This document shows, one piece after another, positions 1 to 11,012 of a DNA stretch of 64,000 bases. The stretch covers positions 1,369,685 through 1,433,684 of the forward strand of contig JACTAT010000027.1 of assembly GCA_014526335.1 (NCBI GenBank). Reading direction: 5' to 3'. The first letter of the stretch is position 1. The number at the start of each line of letters is the position of its first letter. The notes under the pieces were generated by a model, which made no database searches, was not told where the DNA came from, and worked only from the letters and a program-made list of their open reading frames with translations. Origin of the DNA: Chrysaora quinquecirrha (Eukaryota > Cnidaria > Scyphozoa > Semaeostomeae > Pelagiidae). Both the position numbers and the translations under genes were made by a program.

Positions 1-247
1 AAAATATTTTTCATTGAGAGAGAATACATCCAAATCCAAGCGATAAATATTTTAATTCATCTTGATAAAAAGAATCCCTTCGTTCATATATTAATCTTTG
101 CTTAATATATGACTTAAGAAATTGATAAGAAAATGTTGCTTTTTAGGTAATACGTTGGTAAGACGTATTCGTGCTAGCAGGACATAAGAAACCCCGGTAA
201 AACACGGATTCAAGAGTTACAAAGACAACAAGAGAAGGCTTACAATC

Positions 248-314
248 ATGATGATCAAGGCAATACCTTTTCTTTTGCTTTTTATCAGTGCCGCTGCAAT
301 GGCAAGTGAAGAGG
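248..314 (+). CDS. Exon 1: signal peptide
   Basis: It encodes 22 residues plus one base, with a charged start, a hydrophobic core (PFLLLFISAAAMA) and a likely cleavage site near AMA-S. The donor is GAGG|GTTTGT at 315. Two ATGs stand in tandem at 248 and 251; either would give a working signal peptide. Confidence 0.65.
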
Positions 315-3300
315 GTTTGTATTTTGTATATATTGTACTTCGACATATGAATCATAAAACAAATCAATATTGGTCACAAAAGTTCTGTAGTTTTCTTGCT
401 TCTACCATAACAGACATACCATACCATACCATACCATACCATACCATACCATACCATACCATACTTTGCAATACCATTCCATACAATACGATACCATAGC
501 ATATTATACCACACCATATCATACCATACCATACCATGCCATACCATACGATATCATACCATACCATACCATACCATACCATACCATACCATACCATACC
601 ATACCATACCATACCATACCATACCATACCATACCATACCATACCATACCATACCATACTATACCACACCAAATCATACCATACCATACCATACCATACC
701 ATACCATACCATACCATACCATACCATACCATACCATACCATACCATACCATACCATACCATACCATTCCATACCATACCATACCATACCATACCATACC
801 ATACCATACCATACCATACCATACCATACCATACCATACCATACCATACCATACCATACAATACCATACCATACCATACCATACCATACCATACCATACC
901 ATACCATACCATATCATATCATATCATATACATACCATACCATACCATACCATACCATACCATACCATACCATACCATACCATACCATACCATACCATAC
1001 CATACCATACCATACCATACCATACCATACCATACCATACCATACCATACCATACCATACCATATTATACCACACCATATCATACCATACCATGCCATGC
1101 CATACCATACCATATCATACCATACCATACCATGCCAAAGCATACCATACCATACCACAGCATACCATACCATACCATACCATACCATACCATACAATAC
1201 CATACCATACCATACCATACCATACCATTCCATACCATACCATACCATACCATACCATACCATACCATACCATACCATATCATATCATACCTTGCAATAC
1301 CATATCGTTTATCACACGAAACTACACAAGAGAAGACAAGTTACAACATCACACAACATTACTTCACACAACACGCGGTGAATCAAAGCAACAGGACAAA
1401 ACACCACATTACATGACACTGCACGGCACGAAATGATATTGCATGATACAATACAATAGTATTACGATATGTTAATTTTACAATACCAACACCATACTAT
1501 ACCATGTGTCACGATAGCATCTTTTTCATTCATTCTCTACCGTATTTTTCTTCTGGAAGTAAATTTAATTCCTTGCTTTTCCCCTTCTTAGCCTATACTT
1601 CCTCATAACGTAATAGCCTCTCTTTCGTATCATTCAGTATTTACTTGGTTGATGACTAGTTGTTTTGTAACGTAGGTCGTCTTTTTACGTAAATCTTAAG
1701 GAACACCTTTCCTGCTATCCTTGCATACGATTGGTTAGTTTTAATTCTTATTTCCGCGTGTGCTCCAATATATTCTGGAACTTTTAGTTTATTCTTCGGT
1801 TATCGTTGTGCGTCGTAATAGATCGCTACTACAGTACACGGTAATTCCGGATCTCACTGGAGAACCGTTAGCCTTGTATATATAGTTTATGTTATTTTTA
1901 TTATAACTGCTGTATAGCCACACTTGTGTGTTCTGTTCGCTCGTGCCTTTTGGATTGAAATCATCTCTAAACATTGGTGACAGAAAGAACGGATCTCTTC
2001 ATATAACGTCCGCGATCTTGCAAGAAATAGCGCGCAGTTCTAGACCTTTGGCAAAGGATTTATGGATAAAGAGGATCGACTAACTAGCAAAGAACACCCA
2101 TAATACCAGCACCGTTATCTTGTTATGCCATCTTTCTTGAGTTCTCATGAAGGTTTATATATTTCATTTCCAGCATGTATTGACAAGATGATTACATGCA
2201 AGAGTTTGGCAAGACAAGGTTTCTGTATAGTTGAAAAGCAGGAGGAATTAATGCGAGAAAAGTGTCCGAAGTCTTGTGGCTTTTGCATGCGTGAGTATTT
2301 CTTCTCACGATAATTTAGAGCAATGAGAAGGCTTATGCTGGTATTTACGATTACACATTTTCACCTTTCCCTTGCGCTTCCCAAGCTGAATACCTTAATC
2401 TTTTCTTGACGTTCTTGTAAGTGTTTAGGGCAACTCTAGTGTAGTATTTGGCTATACATTTGAAGTTAGAATTGTATTAAACTTATGCGATATAGAGATC
2501 CTGCAACAAGCAACACACCACACTCTTTCCAGCTTTGTTTTGTTCCAAAAGAAATAAAGTATGGCATTGATGTCGCACAACTTCATTACGCCTCCTTACA
2601 ACTGCTAGTTAGCTTAGCTAAACCAGTGACTCCACCTCATAACAATTTCTTTGCTGTTTTTAGGTATCTAGCTACTATCTGGTGTAGAAGTTGGTATTAG
2701 CTTAAAAACTATTAAACTGTAACAAGAATAACCTTTCTTTTCATTCCTTTATTTATCAACAGTTAATAAATAATGAAAAAAGTTTATAGCTTTTAAGTAG
2801 TACAAAACTTCAGAAATGCGACAAACAGCGGAAACATTTTCGGGCAAAGTTTAAAGTAAAACAGTTCTACTAATGCTTCGTTCTGACTGGCCAATCTACT
2901 AACTCAAATAGTTTTGGCATGTGAGATAATTTCGAGATCTCAAGATTGTATGATAATTGTGCGAAGTGCGATCGTTGTTCCTCAAGCTGCGACGAGGTTG
3001 TGGACATACCTTTTCAACTAAGAGCCTCGTTTTCAAAATTTACGAAAATTTGTTCGTACGAAAATTTTGACCCCAGATTCAGATTCAGCACCTTCATTTT
3101 AGTGTTGATGCAGATTTGTGCGCTTCTAGTCCTTACGATGTTGATTTTATAGCGACGAAAAGTTTGAAAATCTATAAAGGATTTGACCGTGAAAAACTGC
3201 TCGGGGTGAAATTTTACACCCGCAGTCATTTTTCGCGGTCAAATCCTTTATAACTTTTCAAACTTTTAATCGCTATAAATTGAAAATCGTAAGGACTAGA

Positions 3301-3663
3301 AGCGCACAAATCTGCATCAACACTAAAATGAAGGTGCTGAATCTGAATCTGGGGTCAAAATTTTTGTACGAACAAATTTTCGTAAATTTTGAAAACGAGG
3401 CTCTTAGTTGAAAAGGTGTATCTTTTCTTATTTTCTCTGTAGAGTAGGTGAACATGATATTTCGAAGACAAATGATGCGCACCACAAAGATATAAAAGTC
3501 GATGAGATCATATTCCATCCTGATTATGACCCCAACACAAAAGAGTACGACATTGCATTAATGAAACTTGAATCACCAGTCATCTTCAATAAGTTTGTCA
3601 AACCAGTTTGCTTTCCAAAGCAGGGTCATCATGTTGCAGTTGGTACCACGTGTTTTGTAACTG
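248..3663 (+). CDS. Secreted ShKT-domain / trypsin-like protein, partial gene model
   Basis: Three exons (248-314, 2174-2290, 3445-3663) join in phase: all visible introns are phase 1. Exon 1 starts at an ATG and encodes a signal peptide (MMIKAIPFLLLFISAAAMAS). Exon 2 encodes a complete ShKT six-cysteine domain. Exon 3 encodes the middle of an S1 serine protease with the catalytic-Asp block (YDIALMKLESP) and ends at the usual phase-1 break inside CFVTG-W. The combination signal peptide + ShKT + trypsin is common in cnidarian secreted proteases. The model is incomplete: no exon with an IVGG start or a catalytic His block was found between 2291 and 3444, and none with the GDSGG serine block before the next locus at 4.3 kb. 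It is either a decayed gene, a non-catalytic product, or a locus cut by misassembly. Confidence 0.6.
420..1303. repeat. (CCATA)n pentanucleotide microsatellite
   Basis: About 880 bp of CCATA units with scattered single-base variants (CCATT, CCACA, CCATG, CAATA). It lies in intron 1 of the ShKT/trypsin gene. Because the unit is 5 nt and free of stops, every frame on both strands stays open and gives artefactual tyrosine/histidine-rich or tryptophan/methionine-rich ORFs. The edges decay gradually into 1310-1500. Confidence 0.97.
1304..2173. other. Intron 1 remainder, no gene seen
   Basis: AT-rich sequence. The first 200 bases are a degenerate extension of the CCATA array (ACACAA, GATACAATAC). 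No exon-like open stretch with splice borders was found. Confidence 0.6.
2174..2290 (+). CDS. Exon 2: ShKT domain
   Basis: The acceptor is TTTCCAG at 2173 and the donor is GTGAGT at 2291; the exon is symmetric (phase 1-1). It encodes a domain of about 38 residues running from ACIDKMITCK to CPKSCGFC. The six cysteines have ShKT spacing (C-x6-C-x8-C-x11-C-x3-C-x2-C). In this family the fold is a secreted, disulfide-rich module that serves as a channel-blocking toxin in some anemone peptides and as an accessory domain in proteases and astacins. Linked to a signal peptide and a protease block, an accessory role is more likely. Confidence 0.85.
2291..3006. other. Intron 2, left part; no protease His exon
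   Basis: I looked here specifically for the IVGG / AAHC exon expected upstream of exon 3 and found none. A fragment around 2765-2870 (GCGACAAACAGCGGAAACATTTTCGGGCA) resembles the end of the TIR element at 49469-49770. Confidence 0.5.
3007..3418. mobile_element. Foldback element, near-perfect 0.4 kb palindrome
   Basis: The left arm starts CCTTTTCAACTAAGAGCCTC at 3009 and the right arm ends with its reverse complement at 3415. The arms are about 180-200 bp each and nearly identical, with the axis near 3210. No clear target-site duplication was resolved. Short derivatives of the same sequence occur at 35800-35865 and 50790-50830. Confidence 0.85.
3445..3663 (+). CDS. Exon 3: trypsin-like serine protease, Asp-containing block
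   Basis: The exon reads from VGEHDISK through IIFHPDYDPNTKEYDIALMK to VKPVCFPKQ and CFVTG. This matches the S1 family between the His and Ser blocks, and DIAL carries the catalytic Asp. The donor is G|GTAATG at 3664. A phase-1 acceptor (AGAG, exon from 3445) fits exon 2; the alternative AG two bases earlier would give phase 2. The acceptor lies only about 25 bases right of the palindrome ending near 3418, so that element has supplied or displaced much of the upstream intron. Confidence 0.85.
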
Positions 3664-3762
3664 GTAATGTAGAATTGCCATACTGTAGTATAAAGTCTTT
3701 TTTTATTTATATAAAAAGTAGGAGTACATTTCTTGATGCAAATGTTCTAATCTTCGAAAATT

Positions 3763-3922
3763 GTAATCGTAATCGTAATTGTAATTGTAATTGTAATCGT
3801 AATTGTAATTGTAATTGTAATTGTAATTGTAATTGTATTCGTAATCGTAATTGTAATCGTAATTGTAATTGTAATCGTAATCGTAATCGTAATTGTAATC
3901 GTAATTGTAATTGTAATCGTAA
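3763..3922. repeat. (GTAATT/GTAATC)n hexanucleotide repeat
   Basis: About 26 units of GTAATN, with N alternating between T and C, just downstream of the trypsin exon. All frames are open, giving spurious Asn/Arg/Cys, Tyr/Asp/Asn and Leu/Arg/Gln repeats. It abuts the left end of the TIR element at 3926. Confidence 0.95.
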
Positions 3923-3925
3923 ATA

Positions 3926-4294
3926 CACGTTTTTTTTTTTATAAGAACACTGAAATTGAAGAAAGCCACGCAATGTTCTTAATTTTTCCGATTTGAAGGC
4001 TCAAAATGTTCTTAACATGTTCTTAGTTTTCTTGCTCTTTACAAAGCTGTTGTTTTCAAATTAGGTGATTATTGCTACGAAAAGGGACGTACATGTAAAA
4101 ATGTCACATACAGTCACAATGATTGATAGTTCACCTGTGTTCTAGAGTTGAGAACAGGACAGCGCCATTTAAGAAAGTAAATTTTAATTTTTTCTAGCTT
4201 CACAAAGCCTTGTAATGTTCTTAGCATGTTCTTAACTTTTCAGCCTCTGAAGCCTTATGTTCTTATATACTTTGTTCTTATAAAAAAAAACGTG
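3926..4294. mobile_element. TA-flanked MITE (CACGTTTTTTTT TIR)
   Basis: The left end CACGTTTTTTTTTTATAAGA is matched by an inverted right end (TTCTTATAAAAAAAAACGTG). TA dinucleotides lie immediately outside both ends, as in Tc1/mariner-type elements. It is about 369 bp with no coding capacity. Related elements lie at 9019-9404 and 22754-23154. Confidence 0.8.
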
Positions 4295-4901
4295 TAGGGG
4301 GCTTGAGCCCCTCAATAATTTTGAAAACAATAGTATGACGTCATAAAATAATTACGTCATCTAGTACTTTTCAGTTGTTCACCCCCCCTCCCCAATCTGA
4401 GATTCATTCCGACGGTCTTTATTCATACCTTATATAGCTAGTTTCATCATTTAAGCATATCAATTCATTCCTTGTAAGTACAAAAATATTGTAAATAGTT
4501 TATTTGGCATAAGTATAAAAATTGGTAGATTTTGGTTAGTAATTATTCACAAGTTGAGATTTCAGAGTTAGTTGGTTGATTAGATAACACAGCAAAGCAA
4601 AGGAAAGTTTCTCTCTCGCTGGTAATCTGCGGCACGCAAGCAAAGTTTTGGGTGATATTGTTTCAATTGTTCTTCGGTGGATATATCTAGTTTAGTTTTT
4701 TGCTAATACATACAAAATCCACGTCTTGCCAAACCCCTCCCAGATTGAAAATGTTTTGAAACACCCATATTGTAGGGTTAAATATTCTTTCAAATACGCT
4801 GTCTAGTCTGTTTTAGGTAGTCGAGCTGCTTACATTGTTTGCTCTCTTTGTGATGTAAACTTTTGTAAACTTGAAACCATGTGAACTTTTGTATCTCTTA
4901 G
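4295..4901. other. Spacer / intron at left end of unit 1
   Basis: It holds a remnant of the short TIR element also seen at 14279-14428 (GAGCCCC...GACGGTC). From 4423 it is intron sequence nearly identical to 15022-15506. The 5' exons expected for gene A are absent. Confidence 0.55.
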
Positions 4902-5204
4902 AGCATCGCCAACATTGTATCTTCAGCAATTTCTGTTCTTGTGTCAGTTGGTGAAATTGTGATTGCAGGCCTTGGGATTGCATACTACAGAAAAGGATTG
5001 TGTGCCTCTATATGGTCCAATTACTATTATTCTTATTACGGATCACGTCGGTACACACTATGCAGTGAATATCCTGACTCGGCCCTTGGGTTTGGAATAT
5101 ATGGAACTTTGATATCGCTCATGGTCATACAAATAGTAATTGCAGTTATAGCAGCTGTTTATTCCTTCAAGTTTATGTCTGGTGACATGGGAGAAAGATC
5201 CCAG
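4902..5204 (+). pseudogene. MS4A-like gene A, isolated third exon (unit 1)
   Basis: This 303-nt phase 0-0 exon is identical to 15507-15809 and encodes the last two TM segments of an MS4A/CD20-like protein, with a cysteine-bearing extracellular loop (GLCASIW, YTLCSEYP) between them. The acceptor is CTCTTAG at 4901 and the donor CAG|GTTAGA at 5205. The two exons that follow in unit 2 (16749-16943, 18468-18551) are both missing here because of separate deletions, and no 5' exons precede it. The fragment therefore cannot yield a complete product, although the exon itself has no lesion. If the tandem is an assembly artefact, this is simply the second reading of the same exon. Confidence 0.8.
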
Positions 5205-5300
5205 GTTAGAATATCCTTGTATACTGACTTTTCATAGTACTGATAGCGCGGTGTATTAATGTGGGTGAGGCATTTTACAGTTTGTCAAAAGAAGATACTG

Positions 5301-5428
5301 CATCGTATCGTATCGCATCGCATTGCATTGCATCGTATCGTATTGCTGTCAGTCGTATCGTATCGTATCGTATCGTATAGAATAGTATAGTATCATATTG
5401 TGTCGCATCCATATCGTATCGTATCTAT
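5301..5428. repeat. (TATCG)n microsatellite, unit 1
   Basis: Pentanucleotide TATCG/CATCG/TATAG array after the gene A exon. It is shared with 15906-16080, where it is longer. Confidence 0.9.
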
Positions 5429-5513
5429 GGGGCTTTGGGATTTCACGGGTTGCGGGTTTGGCCGATTTTACCCTCGGGTTTTCGGGTTTTCAAAAATCGC
5501 GCGGGTTTTCATA

Positions 5514-6094
5514 CAGTTGACATCCGCTATCTCGACTGCCCGCTATCTCGAACGATTTTCCATTTCCCCTCGTTTTGGTATAAGAGTGTATAGAAAAATC
5601 ATCCGCTATCTCGAGCCCCGTTTTCTCGAACATTCGCTGTCTCGAACCATTTTCGATTTCCCATGGAGGAAAACCTGCTCTTTATCTCGAACTTTGCCAA
5701 ATTTTCTGCTGAACTCGATAAAGAGACAGGCTGAAAATATGTATAAGTTCGCCTAGCAGAGCGGGAATGGCAGCAGCTAAGTGATATGCTGCCCATGTAT
5801 ACAATAGATGAAGCTGTTCTCCTTCGAGGTGTGCTGCAGCGCCATTATCTCAATTTTACCAATAGTAGGGATGAAAGCAGATGAGCTTTGACTCCTATGT
5901 AAAAAATACCAGACTTGTTTGATGAAATTTGGGATCAGTAACCCTGCATGTTAATAGGGGTTCCTTTTCTGACTTATAATTTTAATTTAACTATTATTTT
6001 TTATATTTTTATGAGGCATCCGTTATTTCGAACATTCGCTATCTCGAACAAATTACAGTTTCCCTTGAGAGTTAAAGATAGCGGATGTCAACTG
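5514..6094. mobile_element. TA-flanked pogo/Tigger-like element, unit 1
   Basis: The ends CAGTTGACATCCGCTATCTC and its inverse (GATAGCGGATGTCAACTG) are flanked by TA on both sides. The interior repeats CGCTATCTCGAAC-type motifs. Around 5754-5883 one frame reads LAEREWQQLSDMLPMYTIDE and onward, possibly a transposase remnant. The same insertion is present in unit 2 at 17763-18343. Confidence 0.75.
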
Positions 6095-6230
6095 TAGCAT
6101 GTACCTGAAAATTGACAAAAGACCGAGGAACCTCCAACCTCTTTCTCAATGTGAATAGGACGCTGCATCCTGCATTTATGCATAAAACTTTGTGTTCCTC
6201 GCATTATTGTATCGTTTTCAATAGTATTGT

Positions 6231-6425
6231 GTCGTATAGTATAGTATAGTATAGTATAGTATAGTGGCCTATAGTGTGTAGTATAGTATAGTATAGTATA
6301 GTAAAGTATAGTATAGTATAGTATAGTATAGTATAGTATAGTATTGTATTGTATAGTATAGTATAGTATAGTATCGTATCGTATCGTATCGTACTGTATC
6401 GTTTCGTATCGTATAGTATCATTTT
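6231..6425. repeat. (TATAG)n microsatellite, unit 1
   Basis: Pentanucleotide TATAG with a TATCG tail, shared with 18990-19195. Confidence 0.93.
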
Positions 6426-7099
6426 GTTTCGCATCCTATCATAGCTATCACACTTTTAGGGCTACCACCCGCTCTCCAGATACCCAATTGGTTGCCCATT
6501 CTGAATTTTGACCAATGACCATTATAAAGCCTGTATCTGAAAAAAGGCCAAGGAACCACTATATTCGTATGGCAGTTGAGATTCGAGGAAACAAGTTTCG
6601 GGCGTGGAGAGAAAAAGTTGTTGCTTGTAATTTCGTCAACAATATCTATACTGATGGTAGCTACATATCTGCTTTAGACTGGCGAGAGCAACTTTGTGCA
6701 GTAGTTAGAGTTAAGCACTTGCCGTGCTATTTTGATCGAGTCTCCTTGAGGTCTGCAATTCAAATCCAGGAGCAAGGAAATAAGGGGCGTAAAACTTTGC
6801 TCTCTGGGACTCGAATGTACGGATAGTCAGCCACGCAAAATGTTGGGCCTTGACGAGCTTTTAGTGTTCCAAAACTGCTTTGTAAAGATTTACAATTTTA
6901 ATATTTGATTGAACAGAGAATTGCTGAATGTAGAATTAATTTCTTTCACCCTCAGAATTATCTTTTAAGCAGTAACAGTATTGCTGTAGTGAATTTATAT
7001 CTATCAATTGAATTGAGTATTACAATGTAAAGTGTATGTAAAGTAACTTTTGGTATAGGAATTCACTCGCATTTTTTAATTTTCTTTTTTGCAAGCCTT
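6426..7099. other. Intergenic, no gene supported
   Basis: A short open frame from 6515 is not supported: the unit 2 copy differs by small indels that change the frame. The stretch 6440-6560 resembles 18780-18900, so it is probably repeat-derived. Confidence 0.5.
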
Positions 7100-7672
7100 G
7101 TAACATGACTGAATGACTTCAAGATTTTGACAACATACTGCTCATTTATTCTAGTTTTCGAAAATGTGTTTGAATTCTTTTGATCTTGCTCTTTTTAGTT
7201 GAATACCTGAAAAAAACATTTGTTGTTGAAAAGGACTTTTAAAAATGAACCTGAAAAATGTTTCGAAAACTTTAACCCTGATTAACTTTGTGAAAACCGA
7301 TATTTCAGGAAAACTTTTACTACGACGGAAAATTTAAAACAACTGGGCTTCAAATAACTGCAAAATTTTCCATCTTGGAGTAACGAAACCCTTCTTTTTC
7401 CCATAACTTCAGATCAGTAGTCCTAAAAAATTTCCCCTTGGTTTATGAAGGTAAAGCTTCTAAGTTGTTGTGTATTTTTCTATTATACCATCTAAATTAT
7501 CTTCTCTCTTCGACTTAACATGATGGCGAGTGCAGTGACGAACATTTTCCCACCGAAACTTAAACAAGATAATGGCCGCATGACCTCTGACTTTTAAAAT
7601 GAAAATAGTTCGGATTAGGCCCTTGGCCGCTGTTGGCGGCCATTTTTAAGCGACCGTTTTCAAACTTTCGAA
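7100..7672. mobile_element. Truncated Tc1-like foldback element, unit 1
   Basis: It corresponds to the right half of the intact element at 20258-21071 (GGCCGCTGTTGGCGGCCATT arm near 7625-7645). Its outermost right end and left arm are missing. Confidence 0.7.
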
Positions 7673-8176
7673 AACATTGGAAAATGGTGTCATAGTGATC
7701 ATGAAAATTAGAGCCAATCACTGAGGGGACACTATTGGGACATTACATTATTAGGAAGTCATTCGACCTGAAAACGATGCATGTTCTAAAAATCCTGAAA
7801 ATTATGCTTACGTCATCATCACACCCTTCCCATCCACCATCAGAATAATAGACCTTGAGTTTTGCAATTGACTTCCCGAATCAAGAAACAAGAAAATTGA
7901 TTGAAATATAAATTTTTGTGAACTAGAAGTTTATTCTACAATAACAAGAACATGCAAGTTGCTCATAATCCTGTTATTGTGTCAACTGGAGTGCCCGGTG
8001 TTGTACAAACAACGCCAGTCGTTGTTGGGCCTCCACGCTCTGTTCCCGTGAAAGAGACGAAAGTCCTTGGCATTTTGCAAATCGTCATCGGGGCTCTTTG
8101 CTGTATTTTTGGCATTGTCGATATTGCTGTTCTTGCCAAGACACATTATTGGGTGTCGAATGTTGGTTTTGGAATT

Positions 8177-8938
8177 TCCTCTCCTCCTATTGATCACTTC
8201 GGCATGACGTCAGACAGCATTAAAATTTTTCGATATCACATGATATTGAGTTTTCGATATAAAAATCTTATAAAGCAGCCAATACTTAGTCTGGGTAGGT
8301 ACAAAGTTTCACTGTCCTAGCACTTGTGTTCGTAATTTTATGAGCATTGAAGGTTCCCTATTTCATAAAGGCTTTGACCACAAAAAATGAACTTGGTGAA
8401 ATTTTTTACCCCACATGGTCAAAGCTGTAGGTATATAAAATTGTAAACTTTGAACGCTTGTAGAATCGATAATGCACACGCTGAGATGGTAAAACCTTGC
8501 ACCTAGACTAATTTTTGGGTGCTCTATAGGATTTTCACATCGAAAGATTGATATCTTGCGATTTCGAAAAATTCAAATTCTACCTAAGTGATCTATAGTA
8601 GTGCCATTGTAGATTGGGCAAAATGATCAGAATTGGCTGGACAAATGCCTAAGAAAGTTGGGGCATTAGAAGAACGTAGTTTGGGTGAAACTTTTGGAAA
8701 GCTAGATTTTAGAGGGTGGTGCCACAGAGTTGACTGGGAGGATGTGCCCACCCCAGTTTTCTCAAAATCCATCTTTTATTCACCTACCTAATTTGATGAG
8801 AAAATGGTGGGGGAGGGTAATGAGTCATTTGCTAATTTCCTATCTTAGAGACTTAACCTTTCTATTTTCCTACAAAGAAATTATAATACTAAAATCTGTT
8901 CAAAAGGAATACACTTGATTACATTATCTTATTTTTAG
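8177..8938. other. Gene B intron 1, unit 1, divergent patch
   Basis: From about 8200 to 8600 it differs from 21940-22330 by many substitutions, although flanking exons are identical. It includes a GGCTTTGACC...GGTCAAAG inverted motif related to the foldback element at 3007-3418. Confidence 0.6.
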
Positions 8939-9018
8939 ATCCTTATTGGAGGAATCTTGGGTGTTTGCTCAGCTGCAAATGCAACAAGCCAAGGCTTAGT
9001 AAGTCAAATGACATGTTA

Positions 9019-9404
9019 CACGTTTTTTTCATAAGAAACCGGTTTATAAGAAACCTAGAACTGGACTCCCAAAAGTTAAGAAACTTTTAGAACTAGGAGG
9101 AAGAAGTTAAGAAACTGTAGAAATTTTTTCCGCTTTCCAACATACTGATTCACATTTGTGGAGGTAGTAATTAGTTCACAAGCATTTCGCGATTTCTACT
9201 TTCAGCGTGGCTGATCCTGTCGATTTCTCATCTGCAAGTAATACTGGTTTCCGTGTATCTCACAGAAGGTTCTTTGTCGTTTTACTGCAATTTATTTCAA
9301 TTCATTAAGAAACTGTTAAGAAACTTTTAGAACTAAAATTAGACCAAAAATTAAGAAACTTTTAGAACTAGGCCCTGAGCTAGGTTTCTTGTAAAAAAAA
9401 TGTG
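9019..9404. mobile_element. TA-flanked MITE in gene B intron 2, unit 1
   Basis: The left end CACGTTTTTTTCATAAGAAA is paired with the right end TTTCTTGTAAAAAAAATGTG, with TA on both sides. The interior repeats TTAAGAAACTTTTAGAACTA. It is orthologous to 22754-23154, where several short CG-containing strings are longer. Confidence 0.8.
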
Positions 9405-10600
9405 TACTATAAATATATCTATTTTGCTAGTACTACTAGGGGCATTTTGGGACCCCTTGTGATATGCAACATTGTAAGGCAACATTGCCCAAAGTAATCT
9501 GTGTTGACCAAGCAGGTTGCATTATGTTTTGTTGCTGTTTGCAGTTGTTCACATAATATGATTTTGATCACAAAAGTGTTGAATGTTGGAATTAGAGACT
9601 TTATTGGCTGTGCAACAACATGTCCACACAAGGGGTTGTTCACAAATGAAGTCAACCATATTCTCAATGTTTTGACCCTCCGTCAACCTGTGTCAACTTT
9701 GCTTCACTCCCTCCCCTGAGTTGACAACATCTTTTATAAAGAGACCCTCCCAAGTGGAGATATTCATGCATATTTGAACTCCAGAGAAATTTGTATCAAT
9801 AAGTGTCAACTTTAGCATATAGTGTAAATGGGTCTATCTGATATGAAAAAAACGAGATGCTACGATAGCGATCCTGTGTAATGGAAACACTTGCCTTATC
9901 CAATGTGGGTTAGTTCAAGATGTAATGTTGCTTTTCAATTTCCAATTTTAGCACGGTTGTACGGTTATGGAAAAATAGGCACGGTTGTACGGTTTTCAGC
10001 TAAAAATTGGAAGTTTTTGGTTTTGACCACCTCCCTATGACCCCCAATAATCATGGTAATTAGTATTCTTGTTTTTCAGAATGGAACAAACATGGCCTTT
10101 GCAATTGTGTCTTCATGCATATCTTTCCTGGATATAATCTTTTATTCAGTTGCTGTTGCCTTCTACAGAAATTACCGTACCTGCTGGTACAGTGGCTATC
10201 CTTATTACATCAGTTGTTCCTCCAAAACCAATTCAACTGGTCTTGGCATAAGTATCATGCTCCTGCTGTGTGTTCTTGCAGAGTTTGTTGTCTCCATTAT
10301 TGTTGCAGTGTATTGCTGTAAACTTGGATGTGGATGCTGTGAAGATACTTCTTCAAGGGTAATTATATTTAATGATTTTCAGGCCAGGGTTTTTTAACGT
10401 GCAGTTCTACACAAAATGTGCAGTTCTAAAAATTTTGTGCAGTTCTAAGAGATAAATTATGCAGTGAATAAATTGGCATAATCAAATATATATCAAAATA
10501 ATCAGACGTATATTTTTTGCTTCAGTCAGCAATATGGCCTGGTCTCATAGTTAGATTTTGCATTTTCCAATCACGAGCGATTCTAGACCCATAAAATTCG

Positions 10601-11012
10601 AGTTCCGCGTTTTGTCCCCACGGTATAGGGCGAAAAACCAAAACGCGGAACTCATGGAACTGCTATGAAAATGGTTTTAAATCACTTATTTACCCAACAA
10701 AACCGTTCGAATATGACTTTTCTATTTCATTTTACTTTTCTAAGCATTCTCTCACTCAAATTGCTGTTATCAACGACATTACAAGCATGGGCCTAAATCA
10801 TGACTAGGCCCTAAATCATAACAACGCCCTGGAAGGTGGTTTCTGCTTTCTAAAGTGAAAATTCAGTAATAATTCGTTCGTTTTCAATGGAACACCAGTC
10901 TTGGTAATGGAAAATGTTGTACAAAGTGATTTTAAAGCTAATTAAGCAAGTTCATGAAATCGAGTTCCGCGTTTTGTCCCCACGGTATAGGGCGAAAAAC
11001 CAAAACGCGGAA
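10601..11012. repeat. Remnant left arm of large foldback element, unit 1
   Basis: Two copies of a ~54-bp partial palindrome (GAGTTCCGCGTTTTGTCCCC ... CAAAACGCGGAACTC) at about 10601-10653 and 10961-11015. The rest of the element intact at 24910-26494 is missing, but its last few bases remain at about 11490 (GGACCTGGCC). Confidence 0.75.

Noticed and set aside
364..1416. Long Tyr/His- and Trp/Met-repeat ORFs on both strands
   Set aside because: They are frame readings of the (CCATA)n microsatellite, which has no stop codon in any frame; no splice or start context.
3703..3973. Asn/Tyr/Asp and Leu/Arg/Gln repeat ORFs
   Set aside because: Products of the GTAATN hexanucleotide array.
5279..5428. 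CRISPR-like or telomeric repeat
   Set aside because: Simple pentanucleotide microsatellite without spacers, and not the TTAGGG motif.
6515..6826. 103-codon ORF beginning MTIIKPVSEK
   Set aside because: The unit 2 copy (19274-19468) differs by small indels that change the frame and length. It has no domain or splice support and overlaps repeat-like sequence.
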